Under the pieces are notes generated by a model. That model did not search any database, was not told where the DNA came from, and saw only the letters and a list, made by a program, of their open reading frames with translations. Of a DNA stretch of 34,524 nucleotides, positions 7,964-16,222 are shown piece after piece. Both the position numbers and the translations under genes were made by a program. The stretch covers positions 164,574-199,097 of the forward strand of contig JAVDCA010000010.1 in NCBI GenBank assembly GCA_030848545.1, written 5' to 3'. Each line of letters starts with the position of its first letter. Positions within the stretch are counted from its first letter, which is position 1. This DNA comes from Astrobacterium formosum (GTDB taxonomy: Bacteria > Pseudomonadota > Alphaproteobacteria > Rhizobiales > Xanthobacteraceae).

Positions 7964-9003
7964 GTCGCGATCAATGGCACGGAATCGAGCCGGTCCGCAA
8001 AGGCGCGGCCGGCGTCGCTCCAGCGCGGCAGATTCGCGGCCGCTGCCCGTGCCTTGGCGGCGAGTGCCCTTCGCGTATCGCTGTCGCCGAGCAGATGGCG
8101 CAGCGCCGCGGCGAAACTCTGCGGATCGTCGGGCGCCACCAGGAGCCCCGCCCCGCCGACTACTTCCGGTATGGCCCCGGCTGTCGTGCCGATGACCGGC
8201 AGCCCGCGCGCGATCGCCTCCGCATAGGCCATGCCGTAGCCCTCGTGGCGCGAGGCGAGCACGAACAGGTCGGCCTCGTCGTAGAGCCGCGCCAGCGCCG
8301 CCGTATCGACGGCGCCCGCAAGGGTGACGCGGTCCGAGAGGCCCGAGGCCTCCACCTGCGCGACGAGCGCGGCCGCACAGGCGCCGTCGCGGGAGGCATC
8401 GCCCACGACGGTCAGCCGGAAGGCGAGATCGCGCACGTCGCCGACGGCGGCGAGAAGGACGTCATGGCCCTTGCGCGGCACGAGGCTGCCCACGGAGAGG
8501 AGCGCCGGCGGCCCCGGCGTACCGCGCGCCGGCGGCGCCGGATCGGTGCCCGGCCGCACCACCGCGAGGCGGCCGGCGGCAACGCCGTAATCGGACGCGA
8601 GCAGCCGCGCCGTGGTGGCGCTGGTGGCGATCACATGGGCGGCGCCGGCCAGCGCGGCCTTTTCGCTCGCGGCAAGGTGCGCGGCGGCTTCACGACCGAG
8701 CCCTGTTTCCAGCGCCAGGGGATGATGCACGAGGCCCACATAGCGGCCGGGAGCCGCCGCGGCGAGTTCGGGCAGGACCCCGAGGGCGAGGCCGTCGACC
8801 ACCACATTCGCGGTCGCGGCCCGCGCCGCGATGCGCTCGACGGCGGCGCGGCGCACCGTGCCGGCGGCATGGGGAAAACCCTCGCCCAGCGCCATCACTT
8901 CGACGGCACGGCCAAGGGCGCGCAATTCGGCCATGACGCGGCGGCAATAGGCGTAGCCGCCGGTGGGCGCTTCGAGATCGCCCGGAACCGCGAAGACGAT
9001 CAC
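7960..9003 (-). CDS. Glycosyltransferase family 4 (GT-B fold)
   Basis: Cytoplasmic or membrane-associated retaining glycosyltransferase of 347 residues. The N-terminal acceptor domain begins VIVFAVPGDLEAPTGGYAY, where the Gly-Gly loop is typical of GT4. The C-terminal donor domain has LLSVGSLVPRKGHDVLL, ADLFVLASRHEGYGMAYAEA (the E..G..EA nucleotide-sugar site) and GLPVIGTTAGAIPEVVGGAGLLV. The start is taken as GTG at 9003, which overlaps the upstream TGA (GTGA) and has GAGG seven bases before it. A TTG at 9009 would place that GAGG too close. Overlaps on both sides make it the middle gene of a tightly coupled trio. Its sugar donor and acceptor cannot be told from sequence. Confidence 0.9.
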   Translation of the reverse strand: MIVFAVPGDLEAPTGGYAYCRRVMAELRALGRAVEVMALGEGFPHAAGTVRRAAVERIAARAATANVVVDGLALGVLPELAAAAPGRYVGLVHHPLALETGLGREAAAHLAASEKAALAGAAHVIATSATTARLLASDYGVAAGRLAVVRPGTDPAPPARGTPGPPALLSVGSLVPRKGHDVLLAAVGDVRDLAFRLTVVGDASRDGACAAALVAQVEASGLSDRVTLAGAVDTAALARLYDEADLFVLASRHEGYGMAYAEAIARGLPVIGTTAGAIPEVVGGAGLLVAPDDPQSFAAALRHLLGDSDTRRALAAKARAAAANLPRWSDAGRAFADRLDSVPLIAT

Positions 9004-9398
9004 GGACAAGCCTCGTACCAGGCGCGGGCGAGATGGGATTCCGCAATGGTGACCCGGATCGATGCCAGTTCCCGCCCCGGCCGCCCGAGGGCGTCGGCGC
9101 GCGCCGCCCGCGCGAGCGCATCGTGGACATGGCGGGCCAGGAACTCGGTCGTGGTGTTGACGCCCTTGAACTGATCGAGTTCGTCGAGGTTCTTATAGGC
9201 GAGCGGCTCGAGGGTTTCTTTCAGGACCGCCTGGGCGCGGCCGATATCGACCACGATGCCGTTCGGATCGAGCGCCTCGGCCATGAAGCAGGCGTCGATC
9301 ACGAAGGTCGCCCCATGCAGCGCCTGCGCGGGCCCGAACACGGCGCCGCGGAACGAATGGGCGATCATGACATGGTCACGGACTTCGACGGCGTACAC
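9000..9398 (-). CDS. Divergent 6-pyruvoyl-tetrahydropterin synthase/QueD-fold protein lacking catalytic residues
   Basis: A 132-residue tunnelling-fold protein. The family match is clear in order: AHSF at the first zinc His (H14), LHG (H28), a central DPNGIVVDI strand-helix, LAYKNLDEL, GVNTTTEFLA and the final IAES with Glu120. Compared with E. coli QueD, the catalytic Cys is Ala (A24), the third zinc His of HGH is Ala (A30), and the catalytic His of LDHHYLN is absent (YKN, 68-70). Standard 6-carboxy-tetrahydropterin or PTPS chemistry is therefore unlikely. It may bind a pterin or do different chemistry. GTG at 9398 is chosen because GAGGTG lies about nine bases upstream and similarity begins there; longer frames give unrelated sequence. 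It is the first gene of the PTPS-glycosyltransferase-methyltransferase trio. Confidence 0.87.
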   Translation of the reverse strand: MYAVEVRDHVMIAHSFRGAVFGPAQALHGATFVIDACFMAEALDPNGIVVDIGRAQAVLKETLEPLAYKNLDELDQFKGVNTTTEFLARHVHDALARAARADALGRPGRELASIRVTIAESHLARAWYEACP

Positions 9399-9617
9399 GG
9401 GGACTGCACCTCGATGGGAACCAGGAACGACGCGCCGGCGCGGCGGACGTGACCAGTTAACACCAACGGCCCAGGTTTGGGGAGGGAGGGCAACAGACAC
9501 AAGCCTTGCCCGGGGCTTGCCCCGCACCGGCGGACGGGCATCGATGCCCGACGATGCCTCCCCGGGGGAAGGCACGGCACACGTTCGTTTCCGCCGCGCC
9601 CGCCTGCGGGCATTCCG

Positions 9618-10589
9618 TCATCGGATCTGCGGCTGGCGTTTCGTCTCGGAAGGCCGTTCGCGATAGGCGTCGTGATATTGGCGGGCGAACAGGCCGAGAT
9701 GGAAGAAGCCCCAACGCGCCGCGATCTCCGCTATCGTCTCCTGGTCGTTCCGGTTGATCAGATCGGAGCGCGCCCGGGCCAATCGCAACAGGCGCACGTA
9801 TCTCTGCGGCGTGCAACCGTACATACGCTGGAAGCCGATCTGCAGCGCACGCGGTCCTATTCCGGCCGCTTCGGCGATGTCCATGACCGACAGCGGCTCC
9901 TGGAGATTCGCCTCGATGAAATCGACGGCCCGCCGAATGGTGCGCGTTTCCCTGCGATAGGGGCTGTCGGTGAGTCCGAGTGCAGTACCGTGCACCAGCA
10001 GATCGAGGAACAGGCTTGAAAAACTGCGCACGGCCAGCGGCGAGAAGGCGAGTGTCATGCCGTTCTCCGCACCCTCGATCATTTCTGTCGACAACTTGGA
10101 AATCAAACGGCCATTTCCACGAGTGATGTCGAGCATGCCGTCGAGGTGCCCGCTCGTCTTCACCCCCAAGGCGCGAGCGCGCTCGATATGGGCGTGGACG
10201 GTCTCGCGCGGGATCACGCACGACGTCTCCACAAGCCCACGATGTTTGAGAATGGAATCGATATCCTCCGACTTCCTGATCCAGCCCTGGCCCTCGTGCA
10301 CGCTCACTATTCTGCTGCCGATCCTGGCGTCGAGCTGTCCGCGGTCCGGCATGCAAATCCAGTAGAGCGGCCTGCCGACGCTCGGAAGCACCTCGTATCC
10401 CGATCTCGTCCGGATGCTCCAGAACTCCAGATCGTCCATGCGCAGCACGATGGTGGTCGCCTTCAATTCCCTGCCGATCGGTCGAATCCGCACCGGATTG
10501 AAGTTCTTCTTGAGATAGGCCTCCACCTCCGCCGCCTCGGTGAACTTGTGGCGATGGATGCCGGCCCGATGGTCGTTAGGGGCACTCAT
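9618..10589 (-). CDS. AraC-family transcriptional regulator
   Basis: DNA-binding regulator of 323 residues. The C-terminal third is a standard AraC/XylS double helix-turn-helix: PLSVMDIAEAAGIGPRALQIGF for the first HTH region, then GCTPQRYVRLLRLARARSDL and TIAEIAARWGFFHLGLFARQY. The N-terminal 200 residues resemble the AraC-binding-like domain of regulators such as those of the ToxR/OruR type. They carry no obvious metal or sugar site, so the effector is unknown. It is encoded on the same strand and 219 bases upstream of the PTPS-fold gene, making it a candidate local regulator of that operon. The start ATG at 10589 lacks a strong Shine-Dalgarno sequence. Confidence 0.9.
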   Translation of the reverse strand: MSAPNDHRAGIHRHKFTEAAEVEAYLKKNFNPVRIRPIGRELKATTIVLRMDDLEFWSIRTRSGYEVLPSVGRPLYWICMPDRGQLDARIGSRIVSVHEGQGWIRKSEDIDSILKHRGLVETSCVIPRETVHAHIERARALGVKTSGHLDGMLDITRGNGRLISKLSTEMIEGAENGMTLAFSPLAVRSFSSLFLDLLVHGTALGLTDSPYRRETRTIRRAVDFIEANLQEPLSVMDIAEAAGIGPRALQIGFQRMYGCTPQRYVRLLRLARARSDLINRNDQETIAEIAARWGFFHLGLFARQYHDAYRERPSETKRQPQIR

Positions 10590-11417
10590 CGCAAGTCGTA
10601 CATCTCGATTGTCGATGGCAAAGAGGAGGCTCTAGGCTGGACCTCTACCCGTGGGTCACAACACGGCTCGGCCGGATGGTTGTTTCACGCCGTCGAAGGA
10701 GTGCGACCGCCTGACCAGCAGCGCCCCTGCATGGCGACGGCCAGCGACAGGGCCTAACCTGGCGGTGCCGCGCGGCGGGCTCTGGACGACCGGCATTTCA
10801 AGCGCGGATTGCCGCGTTGCGCCTCGACACAAGTGTGCTCTCCCGACACGGCTGATCGACGGACGGATCTGCACGCTCACGCTCCGGTTCGAATACGACA
10901 TTCAACGGCCCAGACGATCGAAGGGCCCGGCGAAAGCATCTCCGCGGCGACTGAAGCAAACAGCGCCCATATTTCCCGAATGCGCCGGACAAGCATCATC
11001 CATAATATTATCCATCCGACTATCTCGCCCTCCCTTCGTATATGCCGTCAAGGAAGCGGTGGCCGAGCCGGGCATTGAAAGAACCCGCCATGATCACTCG
11101 GATTGCGCGTCCGATCCGTGAGGATCCGTCGAATCAGTAACACGAGAAGCGCAAGCCACAGAGCCATTGACGAAAATTGGCGGCTGCACGACGCGCATGA
11201 CCTCTGCGTCACCCACGACACCGGCGCCGATTAAATTTCGCATGCGTGCTGATATTTCGCATTCATGACGTTGGGGGCTTTTAGGTATTTACCAAACGTT
11301 ATCCCTATTAAATCCCATTATATTCCGTCAATCACGAGCCTTCCCCGAAGGCAGCCTCCTGAAAACAGCCCTCCTGCAGCGGGCAGGCAGCCCGTTACCC
11401 CGCCACGAGGAGAAATC
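10590..11417. other. Long intergenic region between AraC regulator and chemoreceptor
   Basis: About 830 bases with only short, unconvincing open frames on either strand. The part nearest the chemoreceptor (about 11230-11330) is notably AT-rich and probably carries its promoter and leader. A TTGACG at 11167-11172 has no matching -10 at proper spacing. No repeat, RNA or riboswitch pattern was recognised. Confidence 0.5.
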
Positions 11418-13190
11418 ATGTCGTTTCTGTCGCGCTTCAAAGTCTTGACCAAGATACTTGCCGTCATCGCGTTGATGTCCGTCGTCGCCGCGATCATCAC
11501 CGCGATCGGCATCAGTTCGCTGGGCTCCCTGAACAAGGCGACGGACGTCATGGAGACCGCGGCGGATCGCGCTTTGGTCGCCGCCCGTATCTACCAAAAC
11601 GTGGTCGCGATCAATCGCGCCGAATACGGCGTCGGCGTCGATCCGCGTGCCGAGAACAAGACGGCGATGCGCAAGCACATCGACGAGCAGATCAAGCAGC
11701 TCAACGATCGGCTGGCGGAGATATCCAAGACGGACGACCCGGTCGCACTCCGTCACGTCGCCGAAATGAAGGAGCTCTGGAGGAACTACCTGACCGAGAT
11801 CGGGGGCACGTTCGAGGTCGCCGATACGGTGAAGAACTACCAGATGACCGCCGAGATGGAACGCCTGCGCGATTCCATCCAGTCGAGCCGCGTCGTCGCC
11901 ACCAAGCTTCAGACCGCCGCGCGTGAAACCGCAACCCGGCTCGATCAGCTGGTGACGGAGGTGTCAAAGGCGGCGACGGATGAATACCATCGCGTCTCCA
12001 ACATGATGATGATCATTGCGGCCATCGGCATCGTGATCAGCCTCGTCCTCGGCTTCATGATCGGCCAGTACGGCATCGCCAAGCCGATCCACGCCATCGT
12101 CGGCCTGCTGCAGAAACTCGCCAACGGCGACTACGCCTTCGAGATCACCGGCAGCGAACGCAAGGACGAGGTCGGCGACATCGCCAAGACCGCGGTCGTG
12201 TTCAAGGACAACGGCCTCGCCAAGATCCGCATGGAGAAGGAGCAGCGCGAAGCCGAGCAGCGTGCCGCCGAGGAGAAGCGGACGGCCGAGCAGCGCGAAC
12301 TGGCCATGCAGCGCGCCGCCGAGGAGAAGGCGGCGGCGGAGCGCAAGGCGGCCATGAACAAGCTCGCCGACGACTTCGAGAAGGCGGTCGGCAACATCAT
12401 CGAGACGGTGTCTTCGGCGTCGACCGAACTCGAAGCGGCGGCCAGCACCCTGACCAAGACGGCCGAGACCACGCAGCAGCTCTCGACCGTGGTCGCCGCC
12501 GCCTCCGAGCAGGCGTCGTCGAACGTGCAGTCGGTCGCCTCGGCGACCGAAGAGATGACCTGCTCGGTCGGCGAGATCAGCCGACAGGTACAGGAATCGA
12601 GCACCATCGCGGGCGAGGCGGTTCAACAGGCGCAGAAGACCGACGCCCGCATCAACGATCTGTCGCTGGCGGCCAGTCGTATCGGCGACGTCGTCAAGCT
12701 CATCACGGCGATCGCCGAGCAGACCAACCTGCTGGCGCTCAATGCCACGATAGAAGCAGCGCGCGCCGGCGAGGCCGGCAAGGGATTCGCGGTGGTCGCC
12801 CAGGAGGTCAAGGCGCTGGCCGCCCAGACCGCCAAGGCTACCGGTGAGATCGGCAACCAGATCACCGGCATGCAAATGGCGACGGACGAGTCGGTTTCGG
12901 CCATCAAGGAAATCGGCGGCACCATCGGGCGCATCTCGCACATTTCGTCGACCATCGCGGCTGCCGTCGAGGAGCAGGGCGCGGCGACGGCGGAGATTGC
13001 CCGCAACGTTCAGGAAGCCGCCAAGGGCACCGCCCAGGTGGCGAACAACATCGTCAACGTCAATCACGGCGCCGGCGAGACCGGCTCGGCTTCCGCCCAG
13101 GTGCTCGCCTCAGCGCAGTCGCTCGCGAGCGAGAGCAACCACCTCAAGGGCGAGGTACGCAAGTTCCTGGCTACGGTCCGCGCCGCCTAG
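11418..13190 (+). CDS. Methyl-accepting chemotaxis protein
   Basis: Transmembrane chemoreceptor of 590 residues that would signal to CheA. TM1 lies at about residues 8-32, a four-helix periplasmic sensor of about 160 residues follows, TM2 lies at about 196-216, then a HAMP domain ([18 protein letters not shown]). A charged Glu/Ala/Lys-rich coiled coil (residues about 270-320) leads to the signalling domain with the hairpin tip [20 protein letters not shown] and [15 protein letters not shown]. No C-terminal CheR-docking pentapeptide is present; it ends ATVRAA. ATG 11418 is chosen because ACGAGGAG (11405-11412) precedes it and the hydrophobic N-terminus starts there. The ligand is unknown. The neighbouring acid-sugar loci are possible sources but not adjacent enough to say. 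Confidence 0.95.
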   Translation: MSFLSRFKVLTKILAVIALMSVVAAIITAIGISSLGSLNKATDVMETAADRALVAARIYQNVVAINRAEYGVGVDPRAENKTAMRKHIDEQIKQLNDRLAEISKTDDPVALRHVAEMKELWRNYLTEIGGTFEVADTVKNYQMTAEMERLRDSIQSSRVVATKLQTAARETATRLDQLVTEVSKAATDEYHRVSNMMMIIAAIGIVISLVLGFMIGQYGIAKPIHAIVGLLQKLANGDYAFEITGSERKDEVGDIAKTAVVFKDNGLAKIRMEKEQREAEQRAAEEKRTAEQRELAMQRAAEEKAAAERKAAMNKLADDFEKAVGNIIETVSSASTELEAAASTLTKTAETTQQLSTVVAAASEQASSNVQSVASATEEMTCSVGEISRQVQESSTIAGEAVQQAQKTDARINDLSLAASRIGDVVKLITAIAEQTNLLALNATIEAARAGEAGKGFAVVAQEVKALAAQTAKATGEIGNQITGMQMATDESVSAIKEIGGTIGRISHISSTIAAAVEEQGAATAEIARNVQEAAKGTAQVANNIVNVNHGAGETGSASAQVLASAQSLASESNHLKGEVRKFLATVRAA

Positions 13191-13217
13191 GGAGCAATCG
13201 GCACGGAACGTCGACGA

Positions 13218-13248
13218 GCCGCGTGACGTCGAGCCGGCGTCACGCGGC
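13218..13248 (+). terminator. Hairpin after the chemoreceptor gene
   Basis: A perfect 11-bp stem, GCCGCGTGACG (13218-13228) with CGTCACGCGGC (13238-13248), has a nine-base loop and begins 27 bases after the stop codon. It is followed by ACATTTGCG rather than a run of T, so it is a probable rather than certain intrinsic terminator. The rest of the 13191-13517 gap holds nothing recognisable. Confidence 0.6.
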
Positions 13249-13517
13249 ACATTTGCGTTGCGGACCCGCCCTCGCGGTCGGGCAACGAGGTCCGCGGCGA
13301 AGTCCGGTCGACTACGACCGTGATTGTCAGCCCTTCAAAAGCGCAGTAGATCGAAGCTGTGGACGGACGCGGCCGGTCGCGTACGCCCCCCGACGACATC
13401 CGCCGGGTTCGCGCCTGATCCCTGCCGCCGCCATCACACGCTCCCGAGGTCTTCCGACGAGATGCCCGGCCCTATGTCTCGACATTTCGCCGGCGACAGT
13501 GCCGGTCCGCCGACCCG

Positions 13518-14306
13518 ATGACCGCCGCCTTCCTGATCGCCCTGCTGTTCAAGATCGCCCTGACGACCAGCATTGTGGTGACGGCCTCGCTCGTGGTCGA
13601 GCGCAGCGGGCCGTTCGTCGGCGCCATGATCGCGTCGATGCCGACCGCCGGCGGCGCGGCGCTGATCATCCTGGCCTTCGAGCATCCGCCCGATTTCATC
13701 GCCACCGGCGTGGTCGGCAGCATCGTCGCCAATGTGGCCGGCGCCGTGTTCGCGCTCGCCTATGCGGTGCTGGCGCAACGCCACACCCTGCCGGTCGCCC
13801 TCGGCGGCGCCTATGGGGTGTGGTTTACGGTCGCGCTGGTGTCGCGCCAGATCGAGTGGACGGCGACGACCGCGCTCCTGCTCACCGCCGTCGTGTTCCC
13901 GCTCACCATCGCGGCCGCGGCGCGCTACCGCATACCCGGTGTCGTCCGGCGGGTGGCGCTTTCCGGTGCCGACCTTGTCTGGCGGGCGACGGTCGTCACC
14001 GTGTGCGTCGTCGTGGTGACGGCGGCGAGCCATTCCATCGGCACGTTCCTGTCCGGCCTGTTCGCCTTCTTTCCGATCGCCATGGGATCGTTCTTCATCA
14101 TCCTGCACACCCGCGTCGGCGGGCCGACGGCGGCGAGCGTCGCCGCCCATGTGCAGACGCCGCTGATCGGCTTGAGCCTCGGGCTCGTGGCCGTGCACCT
14201 CCTCGCCATACCGGCCGGCGTGTGGTGGTCCTATCTCGTCGGCCTCGCCGTCTGCGTGGGATGGAACGCGATCCTGTGGATCGTCCGGCACCGGCTGCGG
14301 CGGTGA
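13518..14306 (+). CDS. Conserved-type integral membrane protein with internal duplication, function unknown
   Basis: A 262-residue protein made almost entirely of hydrophobic segments, about eight predicted transmembrane helices. There is no signal peptide or soluble domain. Two halves look related: SGPFVGAMIASMPTAGGAAL near residue 30 and SGLFAFFPIAMGSFFIIL near residue 178 share a Ser-Gly...Pro...Gly...Ile-Leu pattern, each followed by a Pro/Ala-rich turn and another helix pair. This suggests a two-fold repeated four-helix unit, as in many small transporters. No catalytic or transport motif identifies a substrate. It stands alone between the chemoreceptor and the FCD regulator, and the ATG at 13518 has no strong ribosome-binding site. 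Confidence 0.75.
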   Translation: MTAAFLIALLFKIALTTSIVVTASLVVERSGPFVGAMIASMPTAGGAALIILAFEHPPDFIATGVVGSIVANVAGAVFALAYAVLAQRHTLPVALGGAYGVWFTVALVSRQIEWTATTALLLTAVVFPLTIAAAARYRIPGVVRRVALSGADLVWRATVVTVCVVVVTAASHSIGTFLSGLFAFFPIAMGSFFIILHTRVGGPTAASVAAHVQTPLIGLSLGLVAVHLLAIPAGVWWSYLVGLAVCVGWNAILWIVRHRLRR

Positions 14307-14521
14307 CGCTGACGACATGTTCTGCCGCACGCGGAAGCGCGGCTTGGGCCGCGGCGGGATCCGTCATCGCGGGTCGGCAGGGCACCAGTGGATGGCTGCT
14401 GCTCGTCGATGGTGAACGTCGATGCGCCAAGAAAAGGTGCCGCACCACACGCGTGAATGGCATTTCTTCGGATCGACAACTCGACTCTTGGCGCCGGCCC
14501 GAAGTCGAGTCCGTCCGCGCG

Positions 14522-15319
14522 TCAGGGATGATCCGGCGCCTCGCTGCGATCCTTCTGGTCCTTCGCACCGGTGCGCTTCGACCGCGTTTTTCCGCGCGTT
14601 TTGGCTTCCGGGCCGGGATGCGGCGTTGCGTGCGACAGCTGGCGCCACGTGCTGCTGATGTGCGCTGACAGGATGCCCGCCAACGCCGGCCCGTCTCGCG
14701 CCGTGAGAGCCTCGATGATCTGCCCATGCTCCTCGATGGCCGTCTGCCAATGCATCGGATTCGAGCTGCTGCGAAACCGGTAGCTGTAGAGCTGATGGTT
14801 GAGTTGTTCGTGAACCGATATCAGGGCGCGATTCCTGGAGGCGATGACGATGGACCTGTGGATTTGCTGGTTCAGATGAAAGTAGGCGCGCCTGTCCCGT
14901 CGCTCGAACGCAGCCACCATTTCGTAGTGCAGGGCGCGGATCTCGACGATCTCCTCCGGGGTGGCCGCCGCGACCGCCTTTCTGGCCGCGAACCCCTCGA
15001 GTTCGGCGAGCAGTTCCAGCCGTTCTTCGACCTCCTGGGCCGACGGTTGCGCGACGACCGCACCCCGATTCGGCAGCAGCGTGACGAGCCCATCGCCGGC
15101 GAGAATCTTCAACGCTTCGCGCAGAGGCGTACGCGAGACGTTGAGTTCGGCCGCCAGAGTCCGCTCGCGAATGCGGGCGCCGCCCGGCAACTCGTCCGTG
15201 ACGATGCGTTCGCGCAATTGCGCGGCAATGCGATGCGACAACAGATCGTTCGACGGATCCGGATCGCGGCCCACTGATCCGCGCTTCCCGGGGCTCACTG
15301 TGTCCATATTGCCGATCAT
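14522..15319 (-). CDS. GntR-family regulator with FCD effector domain
   Basis: Transcription factor of about 265 residues, probably a repressor of the divergent TRAP operon. The winged helix shows LSHRIAAQLRERIVTDELPGG, then LNVSRTPLREALKILAGDGL and the wing LPNRGAVVA. The FCD domain follows with its metal-site helices (FHLNQQIHRSIV and EEHGQIIEAL). The C-terminus has an unusual Lys/Arg-rich tail. The start is uncertain. TTG at 15388 and ATG at 15361 lie on or beyond the upstream operator palindrome, so ATG at 15319 (or 15307) is preferred. FCD regulators usually bind sugar acids or other carboxylates, which fits the transporter beside it. Confidence 0.88.
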   Translation of the reverse strand: MIGNMDTVSPGKRGSVGRDPDPSNDLLSHRIAAQLRERIVTDELPGGARIRERTLAAELNVSRTPLREALKILAGDGLVTLLPNRGAVVAQPSAQEVEERLELLAELEGFAARKAVAAATPEEIVEIRALHYEMVAAFERRDRRAYFHLNQQIHRSIVIASRNRALISVHEQLNHQLYSYRFRSSSNPMHWQTAIEEHGQIIEALTARDGPALAGILSAHISSTWRQLSHATPHPGPEAKTRGKTRSKRTGAKDQKDRSEAPDHP

Positions 15320-15353
15320 TGTGGCCGCCAGCGTCAACAAGACAATACGCGCG

Positions 15354-15367
15354 TATGGCATACCATA
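15354..15367. promoter_or_regulatory. Operator candidate 1 for the FCD regulator
   Basis: TATGGCATACCATA is palindromic except at the two central base pairs and matches the GntR/FadR consensus TNGTNNNACNA in form. It lies just upstream of the preferred start of the regulator gene, in position for autoregulation. Confidence 0.65.
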
Positions 15368-15447
15368 AATTTCAACTGCACGATACAAATAGACGTATTT
15401 TCAAGGCTTTGCTGTGAGCTAAAAATTCTTCTGGCCATTTCTAGAAG

Positions 15448-15459
15448 ATGGTATACCAT
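15448..15459. promoter_or_regulatory. Operator candidate 2 for the FCD regulator
   Basis: ATGGTATACCAT is a perfect 12-bp palindrome. It differs from the first site by one base and its centre is 93 bp away, close to nine helical turns. It lies about 200 bases before dctQ, where it would control the TRAP operon and could form a loop with the first site. Confidence 0.72.
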
Positions 15460-15658
15460 TTTCAAGGCCGTGCGAAGACCATCATCGCTGATCCCGGCTG
15501 CCCCGGCGAAAGCCGTCCGGGACCCTCGGAATCCGACTTTCCGGTCGCGACCGGATCAGCGCCGACTTTTTGCACCAGTCGCCACGCTGTGGCGCCTCGC
15601 AGGATCGCCGTTCGTCCCATGTGCGGGACGACGCAACCTGCGAACTCGGAGGCGGAAC

Positions 15659-16222
15659 ATGGAGCCGGGGAACGTCGGTTCGCAGAGCGCGTTGCAGAGT
15701 CGATTAGTCAAGCTGTTCGAACCGCTGATTGTGTTCAGCCTCGCGGCGATGCTGGTGATCGTCTTCGGCAACGTCGTTTTGCGTTACGTGTTCAATTCCG
15801 GCATCAGCATCTGCGAGGAGCTTTCGCGCATGCTGTTCGTCTGGATGACGTTCATCGGCGCCGTGGTCGCGGTCGCCGAAGGAACGCATCTCGGCATGGA
15901 CAGCGTCATCCAGCGCCTGCCGCGCAAGGGCGTCATCATCTGCGCCATCGTCAGCGACCTGATGATCGTCGCCTGCACCATGCTGGTAGCGCACGGCGCA
16001 TGGCAGCAGACGATCGTGAACATGGACAACGTCGCGCCGGTATCGCAAGTGCCGCTCGGCTTCGTACACGCCTCGGTGTTGGTGGCGAGTGTCGCCATCA
16101 TACTGATCACCAGCGGGCGTTTCTGGCGGGTCGTGACCGGACGGGCGGGCGAACACGATCTCATCCAGGTCCGCGATTCGGAAGACCCGGCGGCGACCCA
16201 GTCCGAGGCGGTAACCAAATGA
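15659..16222 (+). CDS. dctQ: TRAP transporter small permease, DctQ family
   Basis: Small inner-membrane subunit (187 residues) of a tripartite ATP-independent periplasmic carboxylate importer. Four hydrophobic segments are visible, starting LIVFSLAAMLVIVFGNVVLR and then MLFVWMTFIGAVVAV. The family hallmarks RYVF, EE.SR..FVW and G.H..MD are present. The start ATG at 15659 is preceded by CGGAGGCGGA; longer frames give Arg-rich non-similar sequence. The stop overlaps the dctM start as ATGA. Confidence 0.93.
   Translation: MEPGNVGSQSALQSRLVKLFEPLIVFSLAAMLVIVFGNVVLRYVFNSGISICEELSRMLFVWMTFIGAVVAVAEGTHLGMDSVIQRLPRKGVIICAIVSDLMIVACTMLVAHGAWQQTIVNMDNVAPVSQVPLGFVHASVLVASVAIILITSGRFWRVVTGRAGEHDLIQVRDSEDPAATQSEAVTK

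Noticed and set aside
10651-11121. 156-codon plus-strand frame in the gap before the chemoreceptor
   Set aside because: No ribosome-binding site, no similarity and non-coding-like composition.
15448-16218. Upstream in-frame extension of dctM
   Set aside because: It overlaps dctQ in another frame and lacks membrane segments; ATGA coupling gives the start at 16219.
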